A program made the translations under genes and the position numbers. 64,000 nucleotides of DNA from Hyphomicrobiales bacterium (lineage in GTDB: Bacteria; Pseudomonadota; Alphaproteobacteria; Rhizobiales; Rhizobiaceae), in assembly GCA_900468625.1 (NCBI GenBank), contig UBUL01000004.1:117338-181337 (forward strand), read 5' to 3'. Of this stretch, positions 53,547-62,051 are shown one piece after another (the first letter of the stretch is position 1; every line of letters begins with the position of its first letter). The notes beneath the pieces are model-generated. The model had not been told where the DNA came from. It was given only the letters and a program-made list of their open reading frames with translations, and made no database searches.

Positions 53547-54686
53547 ATGAGGATGCGGTGCGGATGGACTGTTTTGGGCATGTTGCAACGCTTGTCGGAC
53601 ACCGATCAAACCACCTGGACGCAAGTGGCGACGCCTGTCGCAGTACCCGAGCGGCTGCTCATCGTCAGCGATGCCTGGCATCCGCAGGTCAACGGCGTCG
53701 TGCGCTCGATCGAGAATACCAATCGCGAGCTGACGCGCATGGGCGTCGAAGTCTCGATGATTACGCCGGACGGCTTTCGCAACATTCCCTGCCCGACCTA
53801 TCCTGAGATTCGCCTTTCGATCGCCGGCTATCGCAAGGTTGCAGCCAGGATCGAAGCGATCAGGCCGACTTACGTCCACATCGCCACGGAAGGTCCTCTC
53901 GGACTTACGGCGCGGCGCTGGTGCCTGAGAAACGGTATGCCTTTTTCGACCAGCTATCACACCCGCTTTCCCGAATACGTCGCGGCGCGCCTCCCGATAC
54001 CGGAAAGCTGGCTCTATGCCTTCGTCAAATGGTTTCACAACGCCGGCTACGGCTGCATGGTGGCGACGCCTAGCCTTGCCGACGAACTCAGGCAGCGCGG
54101 CATCGGCAATCTGCTGGCCTGGAGCCGCGGCATCGATTCCTCCCTGTTTCGGCCGCAGCCGCAGGAAGATACCCCTTTCGGCCTGCCGCGCCCGATTTTC
54201 ATGACCGTCGGCCGCGTAGCGCTTGAAAAAAACCTGCCCGCCTTCCTCGATCTCGACCTGCCAGGATCGAAAGTGGTCATCGGCGACGGACCGGCGCGGG
54301 CAGACCTGCAGAAACTCTATCCAGATGTGCATTTTCTGGGCGCGAAGTTCAGCGAGGATTTGGCGCACGCCTATTCACAGGCCGACGTCTTCGTCTTCCC
54401 ATCGAAGACCGATACCTTCGGCAATGCCATCCTGGAAGCGCTCGCCAGCGGCGTACCGGTGGCTGCCTATCCCGTCACCGGCCCTGCGGATATTCTTGGC
54501 GGCGACAGGACGGCCGGCGTCGTCAATGCGGATTTGGCAACGGCCTGCCTTGCCGCTCTCTCCTGCTCGCGTGAAGCAGCTCGCGCTCTGGCGCTCAACT
54601 ATTCCTGGGAAGCCGCGACGATGCAATTCATCGGCAATGTCCGAACGGCCAATCGCCGTGGCCGATTGCAGGCTCACGAACGTTAA
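53547..54686 (+). CDS. GT4-family glycosyltransferase
   Basis: The 379-aa product is a GT-B fold glycosyltransferase of family 4. The N-terminal domain has LLIVSDAWHPQVNGVVRSIE (donor/acceptor loop) and the C-terminal domain has FMTVGRVALEKN and the nucleotide-sugar site PSKTDTFGNAILEALASGVPVAA near residue 290. Members of this group synthesise glycolipids such as glucosyl- or glucuronosyl-diacylglycerol in Agrobacterium during phosphate limitation; the possible PHO box fits this but does not prove it. The start is uncertain; ATGs at 53547, 53553 and 53580 are possible, and the conserved part starts near VPERLLIVSD. Confidence 0.83.
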   Translation: MRMRCGWTVLGMLQRLSDTDQTTWTQVATPVAVPERLLIVSDAWHPQVNGVVRSIENTNRELTRMGVEVSMITPDGFRNIPCPTYPEIRLSIAGYRKVAARIEAIRPTYVHIATEGPLGLTARRWCLRNGMPFSTSYHTRFPEYVAARLPIPESWLYAFVKWFHNAGYGCMVATPSLADELRQRGIGNLLAWSRGIDSSLFRPQPQEDTPFGLPRPIFMTVGRVALEKNLPAFLDLDLPGSKVVIGDGPARADLQKLYPDVHFLGAKFSEDLAHAYSQADVFVFPSKTDTFGNAILEALASGVPVAAYPVTGPADILGGDRTAGVVNADLATACLAALSCSREAARALALNYSWEAATMQFIGNVRTANRRGRLQAHER

Positions 54687-55016
54687 ACTTCCAGCGGATC
54701 GGTTTCGCTGTCGGATCCAGCGGCGGCACACGGCCACTGCGTCCGCCTCACCAGAGAAATTGGCAGCGGCTTGCGCGCACGTTGCGAGCGCTCATCGCGC
54801 CGCCCTGGCGGCGTGGCACAACCCCGCATTTGGGTTGGACAGCTGGGTCCCCTCTTTGGACCACATTTAAGTCTTTCGATCACAATGACGCCGAAAACCT
54901 ATTCTCCTTAGGGCAGCTTCTCAAAAAGCAGAAGAAACCCGTAGCCCAGCCATAGGATTGGGTGTACAATTATTTATCGCACGATTTACACCAAACGTTC
55001 TCGGGGAGTATTTGAG
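54687..55016. other. intergenic region with a possible OhrR operator
   Basis: The 330-bp gap contains no gene. GGTGTA (54961-54966) and TACACC (54987-54992) form a spaced inverted repeat 24 bp before the OhrR-type start and include the TACAAT core of many OhrR operators; autoregulation is plausible. A 7-bp-stem hairpin (CGCCGCCCTGGCGGCG, 54798-54813) may end the glycosyltransferase transcript. Confidence 0.4.
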
Positions 55017-55457
55017 ATGACGGACGACCTGTTAAAGCTGGACACCTTCATCTGCTTCGCCCTCTATTCGGCAAACCACGCGATGAACCGGCTCTACAAA
55101 CCCATGCTGGACGCGCTCAATCTCACCTATCCGCAATATCTCGTCATGGTGACGCTATGGGAGGAAGATGGTCAGACCGTCGGCGGCATCGGTGAAAAGC
55201 TGTTCCTGGAATCGAGCACGCTGACACCGCTTTTGAAGCGCCTGGAAGCCGCCGGCTTCATTCACCGTATCCGCAGCAAGGAAGACGAGCGCCAAGTGCT
55301 GATTCAGCTGACCGGCGAAGGCAAGGCATTGAAGAAGAAGGCGGCTGCCGTTCCCCCGTGCGTTCTCGATGCTACCGAGCAAACGGCCGAGGAGCTTACG
55401 AGACTGAAGGCGGAAATCATTACGCTGCGCGAGGCGCTCAGCAGGAACGCGGCCTGA
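55017..55457 (+). CDS. ohrR: MarR/OhrR-family organic hydroperoxide regulator
   Basis: The 146-aa product is a MarR-family winged-helix regulator. The sensing cysteine of OhrR is present as Cys13 in DTFICFALYSANHAMNRLYKP, followed by LNLTYPQYLVMVTLWEEDG and the recognition helix LFLESSTLTPLLKRLE. OhrR represses the ohr peroxidase gene until an organic hydroperoxide oxidises the cysteine. There is no ohr gene in this window, so the target gene is elsewhere or the protein has another role. The start has a GGGGAG ribosome binding site. Confidence 0.88.
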   Translation: MTDDLLKLDTFICFALYSANHAMNRLYKPMLDALNLTYPQYLVMVTLWEEDGQTVGGIGEKLFLESSTLTPLLKRLEAAGFIHRIRSKEDERQVLIQLTGEGKALKKKAAAVPPCVLDATEQTAEELTRLKAEIITLREALSRNAA

Positions 55458-55498
55458 GTAGAATCGCCCCTGTCTCGCGACAGGGACGCTTGAGCGAA

Positions 55499-56926
55499 CT
55501 ACCGCTTCTTCTTGTTTTCGTAAGGATTTTCCGACGAGCGGAAATGGATGCGGATCGGCACGCCCGGCATGGCGAAATCCTCGCGCAGACCATTGATCAG
55601 ATAGCGCACATAGGATTCCGGCAGCGCATCCGAGCGCGTGCAGGAGATCATGAAGGCCGGAGGCCGCGCCTTCACCTGCGTCATGTACTTCAGTTTGATG
55701 CGGCGGCCAGAAACGGCCGGTGGCGGATGCTGAACCTGCTGCGTCTCCAGCCAGCGGTTGAGACGAGCGGTTGAGACGCGCTTATTCCAGACCTTGTCGG
55801 TATCGACGATCGCCTGCATGAGGCGGTCCAGCCCCTCGCCCGTCTGACCGGCAATCGGTATGGCCCGAATGCCGCGCGCCTGCGGCAATAGCCGGTCGGT
55901 CTTTTCGCGCAGATCGGCAAGCACGGCCTGACGATCCTCGATCATGTCCCACTTGTTGAAGGCGAGCACGGCGGCGCGGCCTTCGCGGACCACGAGATCC
56001 ACGATCTGCAGATCCTGCTTTTCAAAGGGAATGGTCGCGTCGAAGACGATCACGACAGTTTCGGCAAAGCGGATGGCCCGCAGCGTGTCGGCAACGGAGA
56101 GCTTTTCCAGCTTCTCGGTCACCTTCGCCTTGCGGCGCATGCCTGCGGTGTCGAACATCTTGACGGTGCGACCGCGCCAGCTCCAGTCGACGGAGATGGA
56201 ATCGCGGGTGATGCCGGCTTCCGGTCCGGTCAGCAGCCGGTCCTCGCCGAGAAAACGGTTGATGAGCGTCGACTTGCCTGCATTCGGACGGCCGACGATC
56301 GCAACGCGCAGCGGGCGCGTCTCGTCATAAGCAGGCTCTTCGTCGATTTCCTCGCCATCCTCGCCGATAGCCGGGCGGGGAATGCTGACATTCGTCTCCG
56401 CTTCATCGTCTTCCTCGGGGAAGGCGCGTTCGGGACCGATCGCCTCGACGATCGCATCGCGCAGGTCCATCATGCCCTGGCCATGTTCGGCCGAGATCGG
56501 GCACGGTTCGCCGAGTCCGAGCGTATAGGCATCGTAAAAGCCGCTATCGGAGCCGCGCGCCTCGGATTTGTTGGCAACGAGCACGACCGGCCGGCCGCGC
56601 TTGCGGAGCATTTCGGCCAATGCTTTATCGATATGCGTCAAGCCCATCTTGGCGTCGACGACAAAGAGCGTCAGATCGGCCTCGTCGATCGCAGCTTCGG
56701 TCTGCGCGCGCATGCGGCCTTGAAGGGATTCATCCTGAGCCTCTTCAAGACCGGCGGTATCGACAATGCGGAAGCGCAGGTCGATCAGCTTGGCGTCACC
56801 TGGGCGGCGGTCACGCGTTACACCCGGCGTATCGTCGACAAGCGCGAGCTTCTTGCCGACCAGACGGTTGAAAAGCGTGGATTTGCCGACATTCGGGCGA
56901 CCGACGATCGCAACCGTAAAGCTCAT
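55499..56926 (-). CDS. der: ribosome-associated GTPase Der (EngA)
   Basis: Der is a GTPase needed for assembly of the 50S ribosomal subunit. The 475-aa product has two tandem G domains: GRPNVGKST (residues about 9-17), DTAGLEE near 56 and NKSE near 118; and GRPNAGKST near 210, DTAGMRRK and NKWD near 330, followed by the KH-like C-terminal domain ([17 protein letters not shown]). It lacks the acidic linker of some members. The start ATG follows AAGGA, and the upstream YfgM-like gene ends 11 bp before it, so they are co-transcribed. Confidence 0.96.
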   Translation of the reverse strand: MSFTVAIVGRPNVGKSTLFNRLVGKKLALVDDTPGVTRDRRPGDAKLIDLRFRIVDTAGLEEAQDESLQGRMRAQTEAAIDEADLTLFVVDAKMGLTHIDKALAEMLRKRGRPVVLVANKSEARGSDSGFYDAYTLGLGEPCPISAEHGQGMMDLRDAIVEAIGPERAFPEEDDEAETNVSIPRPAIGEDGEEIDEEPAYDETRPLRVAIVGRPNAGKSTLINRFLGEDRLLTGPEAGITRDSISVDWSWRGRTVKMFDTAGMRRKAKVTEKLEKLSVADTLRAIRFAETVVIVFDATIPFEKQDLQIVDLVVREGRAAVLAFNKWDMIEDRQAVLADLREKTDRLLPQARGIRAIPIAGQTGEGLDRLMQAIVDTDKVWNKRVSTARLNRWLETQQVQHPPPAVSGRRIKLKYMTQVKARPPAFMISCTRSDALPESYVRYLINGLREDFAMPGVPIRIHFRSSENPYENKKKR

Positions 56927-56937
56927 TTAGCGATCCT

Positions 56938-57621
56938 TCAGCCTTTTGCGACCGGAGCCTTGCCGGATGCAGTGATGAGATCGAGCAGCATCTGAGCACG
57001 GTTGGCAACGTTGCGCGGGCTCTGCGGATCGTCGACGATCGCCTGGAACCACTGCCGGGCCTTGGCGAAATCGCCGGCCTTGTAGGCGGCAAGACCGAGA
57101 ACGTCACGCGCCGAATGACGGAAGGCGTTGGCCGGGACGGCCAGCTCCTGCGCTTCGGCGGCGACCTGATCGTAGGTGCCGGTGTCGACGAGCAGATAGG
57201 CAGCGCGCAGGCGAGCCGCATCGCGAACGACGACAGGAATATCCGCCTGCTTGCCGATCGCGGAGAACGTGGCGATGGCGCCGGCCTTGTCACCCTTCTG
57301 CGCCTGCAGCGTTGCCGCGCGCAGACGCGCGAGCAATGGATAGGAACCCGGACCGGTCTTCTCGATGTTGGTCAGTGCCGCAAGCGCGTCGTCGGTCTTG
57401 CCCTGATCGGCCAGCGTCAGAGCGGCAATGAACTGATCGCCGCCGCTGCCGGCCTGATTGCCCGCCCAGTAGCGGTAGCCGCTATAGGCCGCGGTGGCGA
57501 GAACGATGAGTACGGCTCCCCCGATGATGAGCCTGCCAAAACGGCGCCATACGAACCGCAACTGGTCCGAACGCAGTTCCTCGTTCACCTCTCGGATAAA
57601 GCTGTCGTCGTTGAATGCCAT
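56938..57621 (-). CDS. YfgM-like TPR membrane protein
   Basis: The 227-aa product has a cytoplasmic N-terminus (FIREVNEELRSDQLRFVWRRFG), one transmembrane segment near residues 30-50 (LIIGGAVLIVLATAAYSGYRYW) and a periplasmic part with TPR-like repeats (QFIAALTLADQGKTDDALAALTNI, AAYKAGDFAKARQWFQAIVDD). This resembles YfgM, an ancillary subunit of the SecYEG translocon that binds chaperones. Association with der, as here, is common in alphaproteobacteria. ATG 57621 follows CGGAGACGAGA. Confidence 0.85.
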   Translation of the reverse strand: MAFNDDSFIREVNEELRSDQLRFVWRRFGRLIIGGAVLIVLATAAYSGYRYWAGNQAGSGGDQFIAALTLADQGKTDDALAALTNIEKTGPGSYPLLARLRAATLQAQKGDKAGAIATFSAIGKQADIPVVVRDAARLRAAYLLVDTGTYDQVAAEAQELAVPANAFRHSARDVLGLAAYKAGDFAKARQWFQAIVDDPQSPRNVANRAQMLLDLITASGKAPVAKG

Positions 57622-57658
57622 TCTCGTCTCCGGCCCAGGCCAAATTATACCAGAAGCT

Positions 57659-57773
57659 TAGAGCATGATGCCGAAAAGTGTCAGCGTTTTTCGCGCGACA
57701 TTATGCTCTATCTCTCAAATTCCAGAGCGGCCTCGGATTTCGGGCCGATGCGACCTGAAACCATCCGGCTCTA
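57659..57773. repeat. intergenic inverted-repeat element, family C
   Basis: The 115-bp element starts TAGAGCATGATG and contains the complement of TAGAGCATAATG at 57699-57710, giving an 11-of-12 hairpin of about 52 bp, and ends GGCTCTA near 57773. It shares the TAGAGC terminus and the GAAAAGTG core with family A but is otherwise distinct. It lies between the YfgM-like and NnrU genes. Confidence 0.6.
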
Positions 57774-57833
57774 GCGTTAGTGGGGCCTTCTACTCCATTT
57801 TGCGGCTGATGTAAGGGGGAATGGCAGAAATCG

Positions 57834-58415
57834 TCACATAACGAGCGGCGAAACCCCGATAATCCACGCATGAAGCTTCCAGATGATCAAGGCCCAGACC
57901 ACGGCGCCGATGACAATCGCATAAAGATCGTATTTCGCCGAAACGAAGGGACGCAGGGTAATTTCGCCGGCGCGTTCGCGCCGCTTGAGCGAAATGCGCA
58001 GAATTACGCCCCAGGCGAGGAAGGCGGCGAACAGCAGGATCGCGGCTCCATCGCCATTCGACAGAAGGTGCGCCAGCGCCCAGATCTTCACCGACAGCAC
58101 CATCGGATGCTTCGTTTTGACCGCGATATATCCCGCCGGCAGCAGAGAGGCGGTGAGACAGATCATCGCGAAAAGCATCAAAAGGATGGTGATGTGGCTC
58201 ATCCAGAACGGCGGCGACCAGATCGGCGTCATGTCTCGCGCTTGCCCGAATCCGTAAATCAGGACGATCAGCGCGACGATGCTTGCGATCGAATAGGTGA
58301 TCTTCCAGCCGCCCTCCCCGAGGCTTGCGATCAAAGACGTTCGCAGGCCAGGCGCCACGACGCGGATCAGATGAAGGCCGAGAAACAGAACGATGCCGAG
58401 AATAAGCAATGCCAT
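57834..58415 (-). CDS. NnrU family protein
   Basis: The 193-aa product has five or six transmembrane segments and the NnrU signature HLIRVVAPGLR near residue 15 and AHLLSNGDGAAILLFAAFLAWG near 115. NnrU proteins are linked to nitric oxide metabolism in denitrifiers and related to NnrU/isoprenylcysteine-methyltransferase-like membrane proteins. No nitrite, nitric oxide or nitrous oxide reductase genes are in the window, so the assignment to denitrification is only by family. ATG 58415 has an AGAGGA ribosome binding site. Confidence 0.88.
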   Translation of the reverse strand: MALLILGIVLFLGLHLIRVVAPGLRTSLIASLGEGGWKITYSIASIVALIVLIYGFGQARDMTPIWSPPFWMSHITILLMLFAMICLTASLLPAGYIAVKTKHPMVLSVKIWALAHLLSNGDGAAILLFAAFLAWGVILRISLKRRERAGEITLRPFVSAKYDLYAIVIGAVVWALIIWKLHAWIIGVSPLVM

Positions 58416-58594
58416 GGATGAAATCCTCTATGGTCTTGTAGTCACATCCTTATCGGCTGCCGCAAAAAAATGCCAGCATCACCGCAGCTTCGCCGCATTT
58501 ACGCGAAAGGAAGAAAGCGATCCGCGGCACGCCATACGATATCGCCAGATGATTCCTGGCAAGCCGTGCTCGACCCAATCGATATTCGGTGCCC

Positions 58595-59575
58595 ATGTTT
58601 CGCTTAGCTACCTGTTTCTCCCTTGTCGTTTCCCTCGCCTTGCCCGCTACGGCCAATGCGGATGACAAGCCCAAGCAATTGGTCATGATTTCCTTCGACG
58701 GCGCTCATGACAATGCGCTCTGGACGAAGAGCCGCGAGATCGCGTCGCGCAACGGCGCGCATTTTACCTACTTTCTGTCCTGCACCTTCCTGATGAACAG
58801 GGTACAGGCCAAGGCCTATCAGGGGCCGAAGCAGCGGCCGGGCAAATCGAATGTCGGTTTTGCCAAGAGCGAGGATGATGTCCGCACCCGTATCGCCAAC
58901 ATCTGGAGCGCCCATCAGGAAGGCCACGATATATCGAGCCACGCCTGCGGCCATTTCGACGGCAAGGGCTGGAGCGCGGCCGACTGGAGCCAAGAATTCA
59001 TGAATGCCCGCCTTGCGCTTCGCGACGCCTGGAAGAATGTCGGCCTCGCAGACAAGGAGCCTCAAGGCTGGGAAGACTTCGCGACGAATGACGTCAAGGG
59101 ATTCCGCGCGCCCTATCTCTCCACCAGCGACGGCCTCGTGCCGGCTGAGAAGGAAATGGGCTTCCAATATGATGCAAGCCTCGTCACCAAGGGACCCGTC
59201 CTGCCGCAGGTGGTCGACGGCATCTACCGCTTCGGCCTACCCTTGATCCCAGAAGGCCCCGAGCATCGCCCGGTCATCGGCATGGACTACAATCTCTATG
59301 TCCGCCATTCCAAGGGCACAGAAGACAAGGCCAACGCCAAGACCTACGAGGACCGCACCTTCGAGGCCTTCGAGGCGGCCTTCGGCAAGCAATATGACGG
59401 CGAGCGCATCCCGCTGCAGCTTGGTTTTCACTTCGTCGAAATGAACGACGGCGCCTATTGGCGCGCGCTCGATCGCTTCGTCAGCGACGTCTGCCACAGA
59501 CAGGACGTCGCCTGCGTCAGCTATTCCGAGGCGATCCCGCTGATCGCAACCAGAGGCAAACCGCAGCAGGGGTAA
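58595..59575 (+). CDS. polysaccharide deacetylase family protein, exported
   Basis: The 326-aa product has a signal peptide (residues 1-22, FRLATCFSLVVSLALPATANAD) and a carbohydrate esterase 4-like fold: SFDGAHDNALW near residue 33 (metal-binding Asp-Asp region), HDISSHACGHFDGKG (His motif, near 112) and FRAPYLSTSDGLVPAE near 170. The nearest relatives are unassigned polysaccharide deacetylases; the substrate could be a cell-wall or capsule glycan. ATG 58595 follows a weak ribosome binding site. The gene is convergent with the BacA-like gene. Confidence 0.87.
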   Translation: MFRLATCFSLVVSLALPATANADDKPKQLVMISFDGAHDNALWTKSREIASRNGAHFTYFLSCTFLMNRVQAKAYQGPKQRPGKSNVGFAKSEDDVRTRIANIWSAHQEGHDISSHACGHFDGKGWSAADWSQEFMNARLALRDAWKNVGLADKEPQGWEDFATNDVKGFRAPYLSTSDGLVPAEKEMGFQYDASLVTKGPVLPQVVDGIYRFGLPLIPEGPEHRPVIGMDYNLYVRHSKGTEDKANAKTYEDRTFEAFEAAFGKQYDGERIPLQLGFHFVEMNDGAYWRALDRFVSDVCHRQDVACVSYSEAIPLIATRGKPQQG

Positions 59576-59635
59576 GGAGTGGCCCTTCCATTGCCTCGCA
59601 AGCGCAAAGCCGCACCAATTGCGCCGCCATTGAAA

Positions 59636-59657
59636 AAGGCCCCGTTTCCGGGGCCTT
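59636..59657 (-). terminator. terminator between deacetylase and BacA-like genes
   Basis: AAGGCCCCG and CGGGGCCTT form a 9-bp perfect stem with a four-base loop. On the minus strand it is followed by TTTTTC, so it mainly terminates the BacA-like gene; it is less convincing in the other direction. Confidence 0.85.
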
Positions 59658-59663
59658 GCTGCA

Positions 59664-60929
59664 TCAGCCGTCGGCGTGGATGACGCCCGCCTGGCGCTCG
59701 AGATAGGTCTGGTCGATCTTTGGTAGCGGCGTATCGTCAATCGCGGCTTCGAATGCCTTCAGGCGCTTGTGGATCGACAGAAGTTCGATGATCGTCGTCC
59801 AGGAATTGACGAGATACTGGAACGAATTGCTGACCTGTCCGAACGCGGTGGCGATCTGCTGGTAGATACCGTAGGTGATCGCGCCAGCAACGAAAGTCGG
59901 CACCAGCATGAACAACACGAACATCGTATCAGCCTGCAGATAGAAGTAACGGGCGACGTTGAAATAAACGTAGTGGAAATAAATCCGGAAATAGTTCCGC
60001 CGCACGTTAGCGAAAAGCTCCTCCACCGTCGCCGGCTGCGCACGCTCCTCATGGTCTTCTCCATAGACGAGTTCCTTGCGGTATGCCGCTTCCACGCGCT
60101 GATTCTTGAAATTCAGGCCTGGAAGCTTGATGCCGGCTACGGCAAGCAGGACGGTCCCGAAAATCGACCAGAAGAGCGCAAGCCAAAAGAGCGAGTGGGG
60201 AATCTTGCCGATGATAGGGAGTTCCGTGACATAGGTCGAAAGCGCCAGCAGGATCGGAAGGAACACGATCAGCGTCATGACGGAATTGATGAGACTGATG
60301 CCAAGGCCTTCCAACACGCTGGAAAAGCGCATCGTATCCTCTTGAACGCGCTGAGAGGCGCCTTCGATATGGCGCAGCTTTTCCCATTTCGACATATAGA
60401 AATTGTTCATCGCCGTGCGCCAACGGAAGATGTAGTGGCTCGTGAAGAAATCCGTCAGGATCGAGACGAACATGCTGAGGAATGCAATCTGCGCGAAGAT
60501 GATCATCAGCGAGTAAAAACTATCAGTCGTCACGCCAGGCTGCTTTGTCAGCGCCGCCTGCAATAGATCACCAAACGGACGGCGAAAGTTATTGATGACC
60601 ACACTTACCTGAACGCCGAAATAGGTGACCAGGATGATAAGCGCAGAGCCCCATAACGACCAGACTTTCCAGGGATGATTCCAGGCCCGTATGTGCCACG
60701 CGCCGCAGAAGATAATGATACAGACAAGAAAGAATCCGTAAAACCACACGTTTCCCCAAAGCAGGAAATAGCTGAGATCGTAAGGCTCCTTTCCCTCTCC
60801 TGGCATGACGAAGCCTAACTGCGTCCCCAAGCCGGAAAAAAACGAATACCAGGCTGCGATGCAGGCAAGCGTCCAGATCGCCATGGAGATGAAGAACAAT
60901 CTGGGCTGCGGGAAGAAGGAGTGGAACAC
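59664..60929 (-). CDS. bacA: SbmA/BacA-like peptide transporter
   Basis: The 421-aa product is an inner-membrane protein with seven or eight transmembrane segments. It has the BacA hallmarks FHSFFPQPRLFF at the N-terminus, FRWRTAMNNFYMSKWEKLRHIEGASQR-type region (about 190), NFKNQRVEAAYRKELVYGEDHEER near 290 and NYFRIYFHYVYFNVARYFYLQ near 330. It imports antimicrobial-type peptides with the proton gradient; in S. meliloti BacA is essential for bacteroid survival against NCR peptides. The GTG at 60929 with AAGGAAG upstream gives the length of BacA (420); the longer frame to 60980 adds 17 residues. Other SbmA-like paralogues could give the same result. Confidence 0.85.
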   Translation of the reverse strand: MFHSFFPQPRLFFISMAIWTLACIAAWYSFFSGLGTQLGFVMPGEGKEPYDLSYFLLWGNVWFYGFFLVCIIIFCGAWHIRAWNHPWKVWSLWGSALIILVTYFGVQVSVVINNFRRPFGDLLQAALTKQPGVTTDSFYSLMIIFAQIAFLSMFVSILTDFFTSHYIFRWRTAMNNFYMSKWEKLRHIEGASQRVQEDTMRFSSVLEGLGISLINSVMTLIVFLPILLALSTYVTELPIIGKIPHSLFWLALFWSIFGTVLLAVAGIKLPGLNFKNQRVEAAYRKELVYGEDHEERAQPATVEELFANVRRNYFRIYFHYVYFNVARYFYLQADTMFVLFMLVPTFVAGAITYGIYQQIATAFGQVSNSFQYLVNSWTTIIELLSIHKRLKAFEAAIDDTPLPKIDQTYLERQAGVIHADG

Positions 60930-61245
60930 GGTGGATAAGCTTCCTTGATCGGGTTCTGAATGGAACCGCAATGGCGTCAATTTGCGGCGAGCCTAGGGCA
61001 GTTCGCCGAAAGCGGCAACCGTCAGGGACCTATTCTTACGTAGATGTAATCGCTTATCCCATGATCGTGATGCAGTTGTTCAGCAGCGGATTTTCACTCC
61101 ATGGCTGAACTTCTCCCCACCGGAATGCCCCTTCCTCCGCGGGCTATCCCATGCACGGATCGCCCCTCTTGAACAAAGCTATCTTACGATATATATCTTA
61201 CGACATGACTAACGACATAAACCTCACACCTCAAGGAGTAACGAC
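60930..61245. other. divergent intergenic region with PadR operator repeats
   Basis: Holds the promoters of the BacA-like gene and padR. The right part carries short direct repeats described under 61181-61317. Nothing else is supported. Confidence 0.4.
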
Positions 61246-61317
61246 ATGAGAGGTTTCAGAGATCGCCATATGTTCGGAGATGGCTTTGACATCGTCGAGG
61301 CGTATATCCTACGACAT
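61181..61317 (+). promoter_or_regulatory. tandem TTACGACAT-type repeats at the padR start
   Basis: ATCTTACGAT (61181-61190), ATCTTACGAC (61195-61204), CTAACGACAT (61209-61218), GTAACGACAT (61238-61247) and ATCCTACGACAT (61306-61317, inside the gene) share a TACGACAT-like core. Such clustered copies around a PadR gene's start are good candidates for autoregulatory binding sites. The fourth overlaps the ATG. Confidence 0.6.
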
Positions 61318-61944
61318 GGCCGAGGCCGTGAATCGCGCGACGAGCATAGGAGAGACTTCATGAGAGGCTTCAAGGGAGGCATGTTCGGCGGCGGGTTTCG
61401 CACCGGCCGCAAGTTCGATGCGGCCGATCTTCAGCTCATCATACTCGCCCTGCTCTCCGAGCAGCCACGCCACGGCTATGAACTGATCAAGACCTTCGAG
61501 GAGCGCTCCGGCGGCTTTTACGTACCAAGCCCGGGCGTCATCTATCCCGCGCTGACCTATCTCGAAGAGACCGGCCAGGCCGAAGTCGAGGTGAGCGGCA
61601 CGAAGAAGCTTTACCGCATCACCGAAAGCGGCCAGAAGCGCGTCGACGACAACCGTGATCTGGTCGAGGTCACGTTCGCCAAGCTCGCCTCTATCGGCGA
61701 GAAAATGGCCCGCGTCCGCGAGGTTTTCGACGGCGGAGACGAGGACGGCCGCGATAGCCCGTTCGATCGCCATGGCGCCGGCGACGTCCATCGCGCCCGC
61801 CATCTGCTGCGCTCGGCCCTTCGTTCGAAGTTCCCATGGAACAAGGCCGAAGGCGCACGTATCGCCGCAATCCTCGAGCGCGCCGCCGCCGACATCATCC
61901 GCGGCGAAACGAAAGCTGAGGACAGACCGAAGTCCGACGATTGA
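61246..61944 (+). CDS. PadR-family transcriptional regulator
   Basis: The 232-aa product is a PadR winged-helix regulator: LIILALLSEQPRHGYELIKTFEER (about residues 66-88), SPGVIYPALTYLEETGQAEVE and the C-terminal VHRARHLLRSALRSKF helices. PadR proteins repress transporters or stress genes. Two in-frame starts have their own ribosome binding sites: ATG 61246 (AAGGAG) and ATG 61360 (AGGAGA). Both are followed by nearly the same peptide, MRGF..MFG.GF, which shows that the start region is duplicated. The shorter product has the usual family length. Confidence 0.88.
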   Translation: MRGFRDRHMFGDGFDIVEAYILRHGRGRESRDEHRRDFMRGFKGGMFGGGFRTGRKFDAADLQLIILALLSEQPRHGYELIKTFEERSGGFYVPSPGVIYPALTYLEETGQAEVEVSGTKKLYRITESGQKRVDDNRDLVEVTFAKLASIGEKMARVREVFDGGDEDGRDSPFDRHGAGDVHRARHLLRSALRSKFPWNKAEGARIAAILERAAADIIRGETKAEDRPKSDD

Positions 61945-61945
61945 G

Positions 61946-62049
61946 CTACGGCATGCCGCGTAAAAGTGCGCGGTTTTGCGACAACGGCGCAAAATCAAAG
62001 ACCTGAAGCGCAGGACACGAAGCTGAAAGATTCGCGATGCGCTTCAGGA
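61946..62049. repeat. intergenic element family B copy 2
   Basis: From CTACGGCATGCCGCG to GATGCGCTTCAG the sequence follows the reverse complement of the element at 44895-45000: the core GCGCGGTTTTGCGACAACG and AAATCAAAGA blocks are shared, with small gaps. It fills the gap between padR and map. Confidence 0.65.
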
Positions 62050-62051
62050 CT

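Noticed and set aside
53082..54368. 428-codon minus-strand frame opposite the glycosyltransferase and kinase
   Set aside because: Spans two real genes on the other strand.
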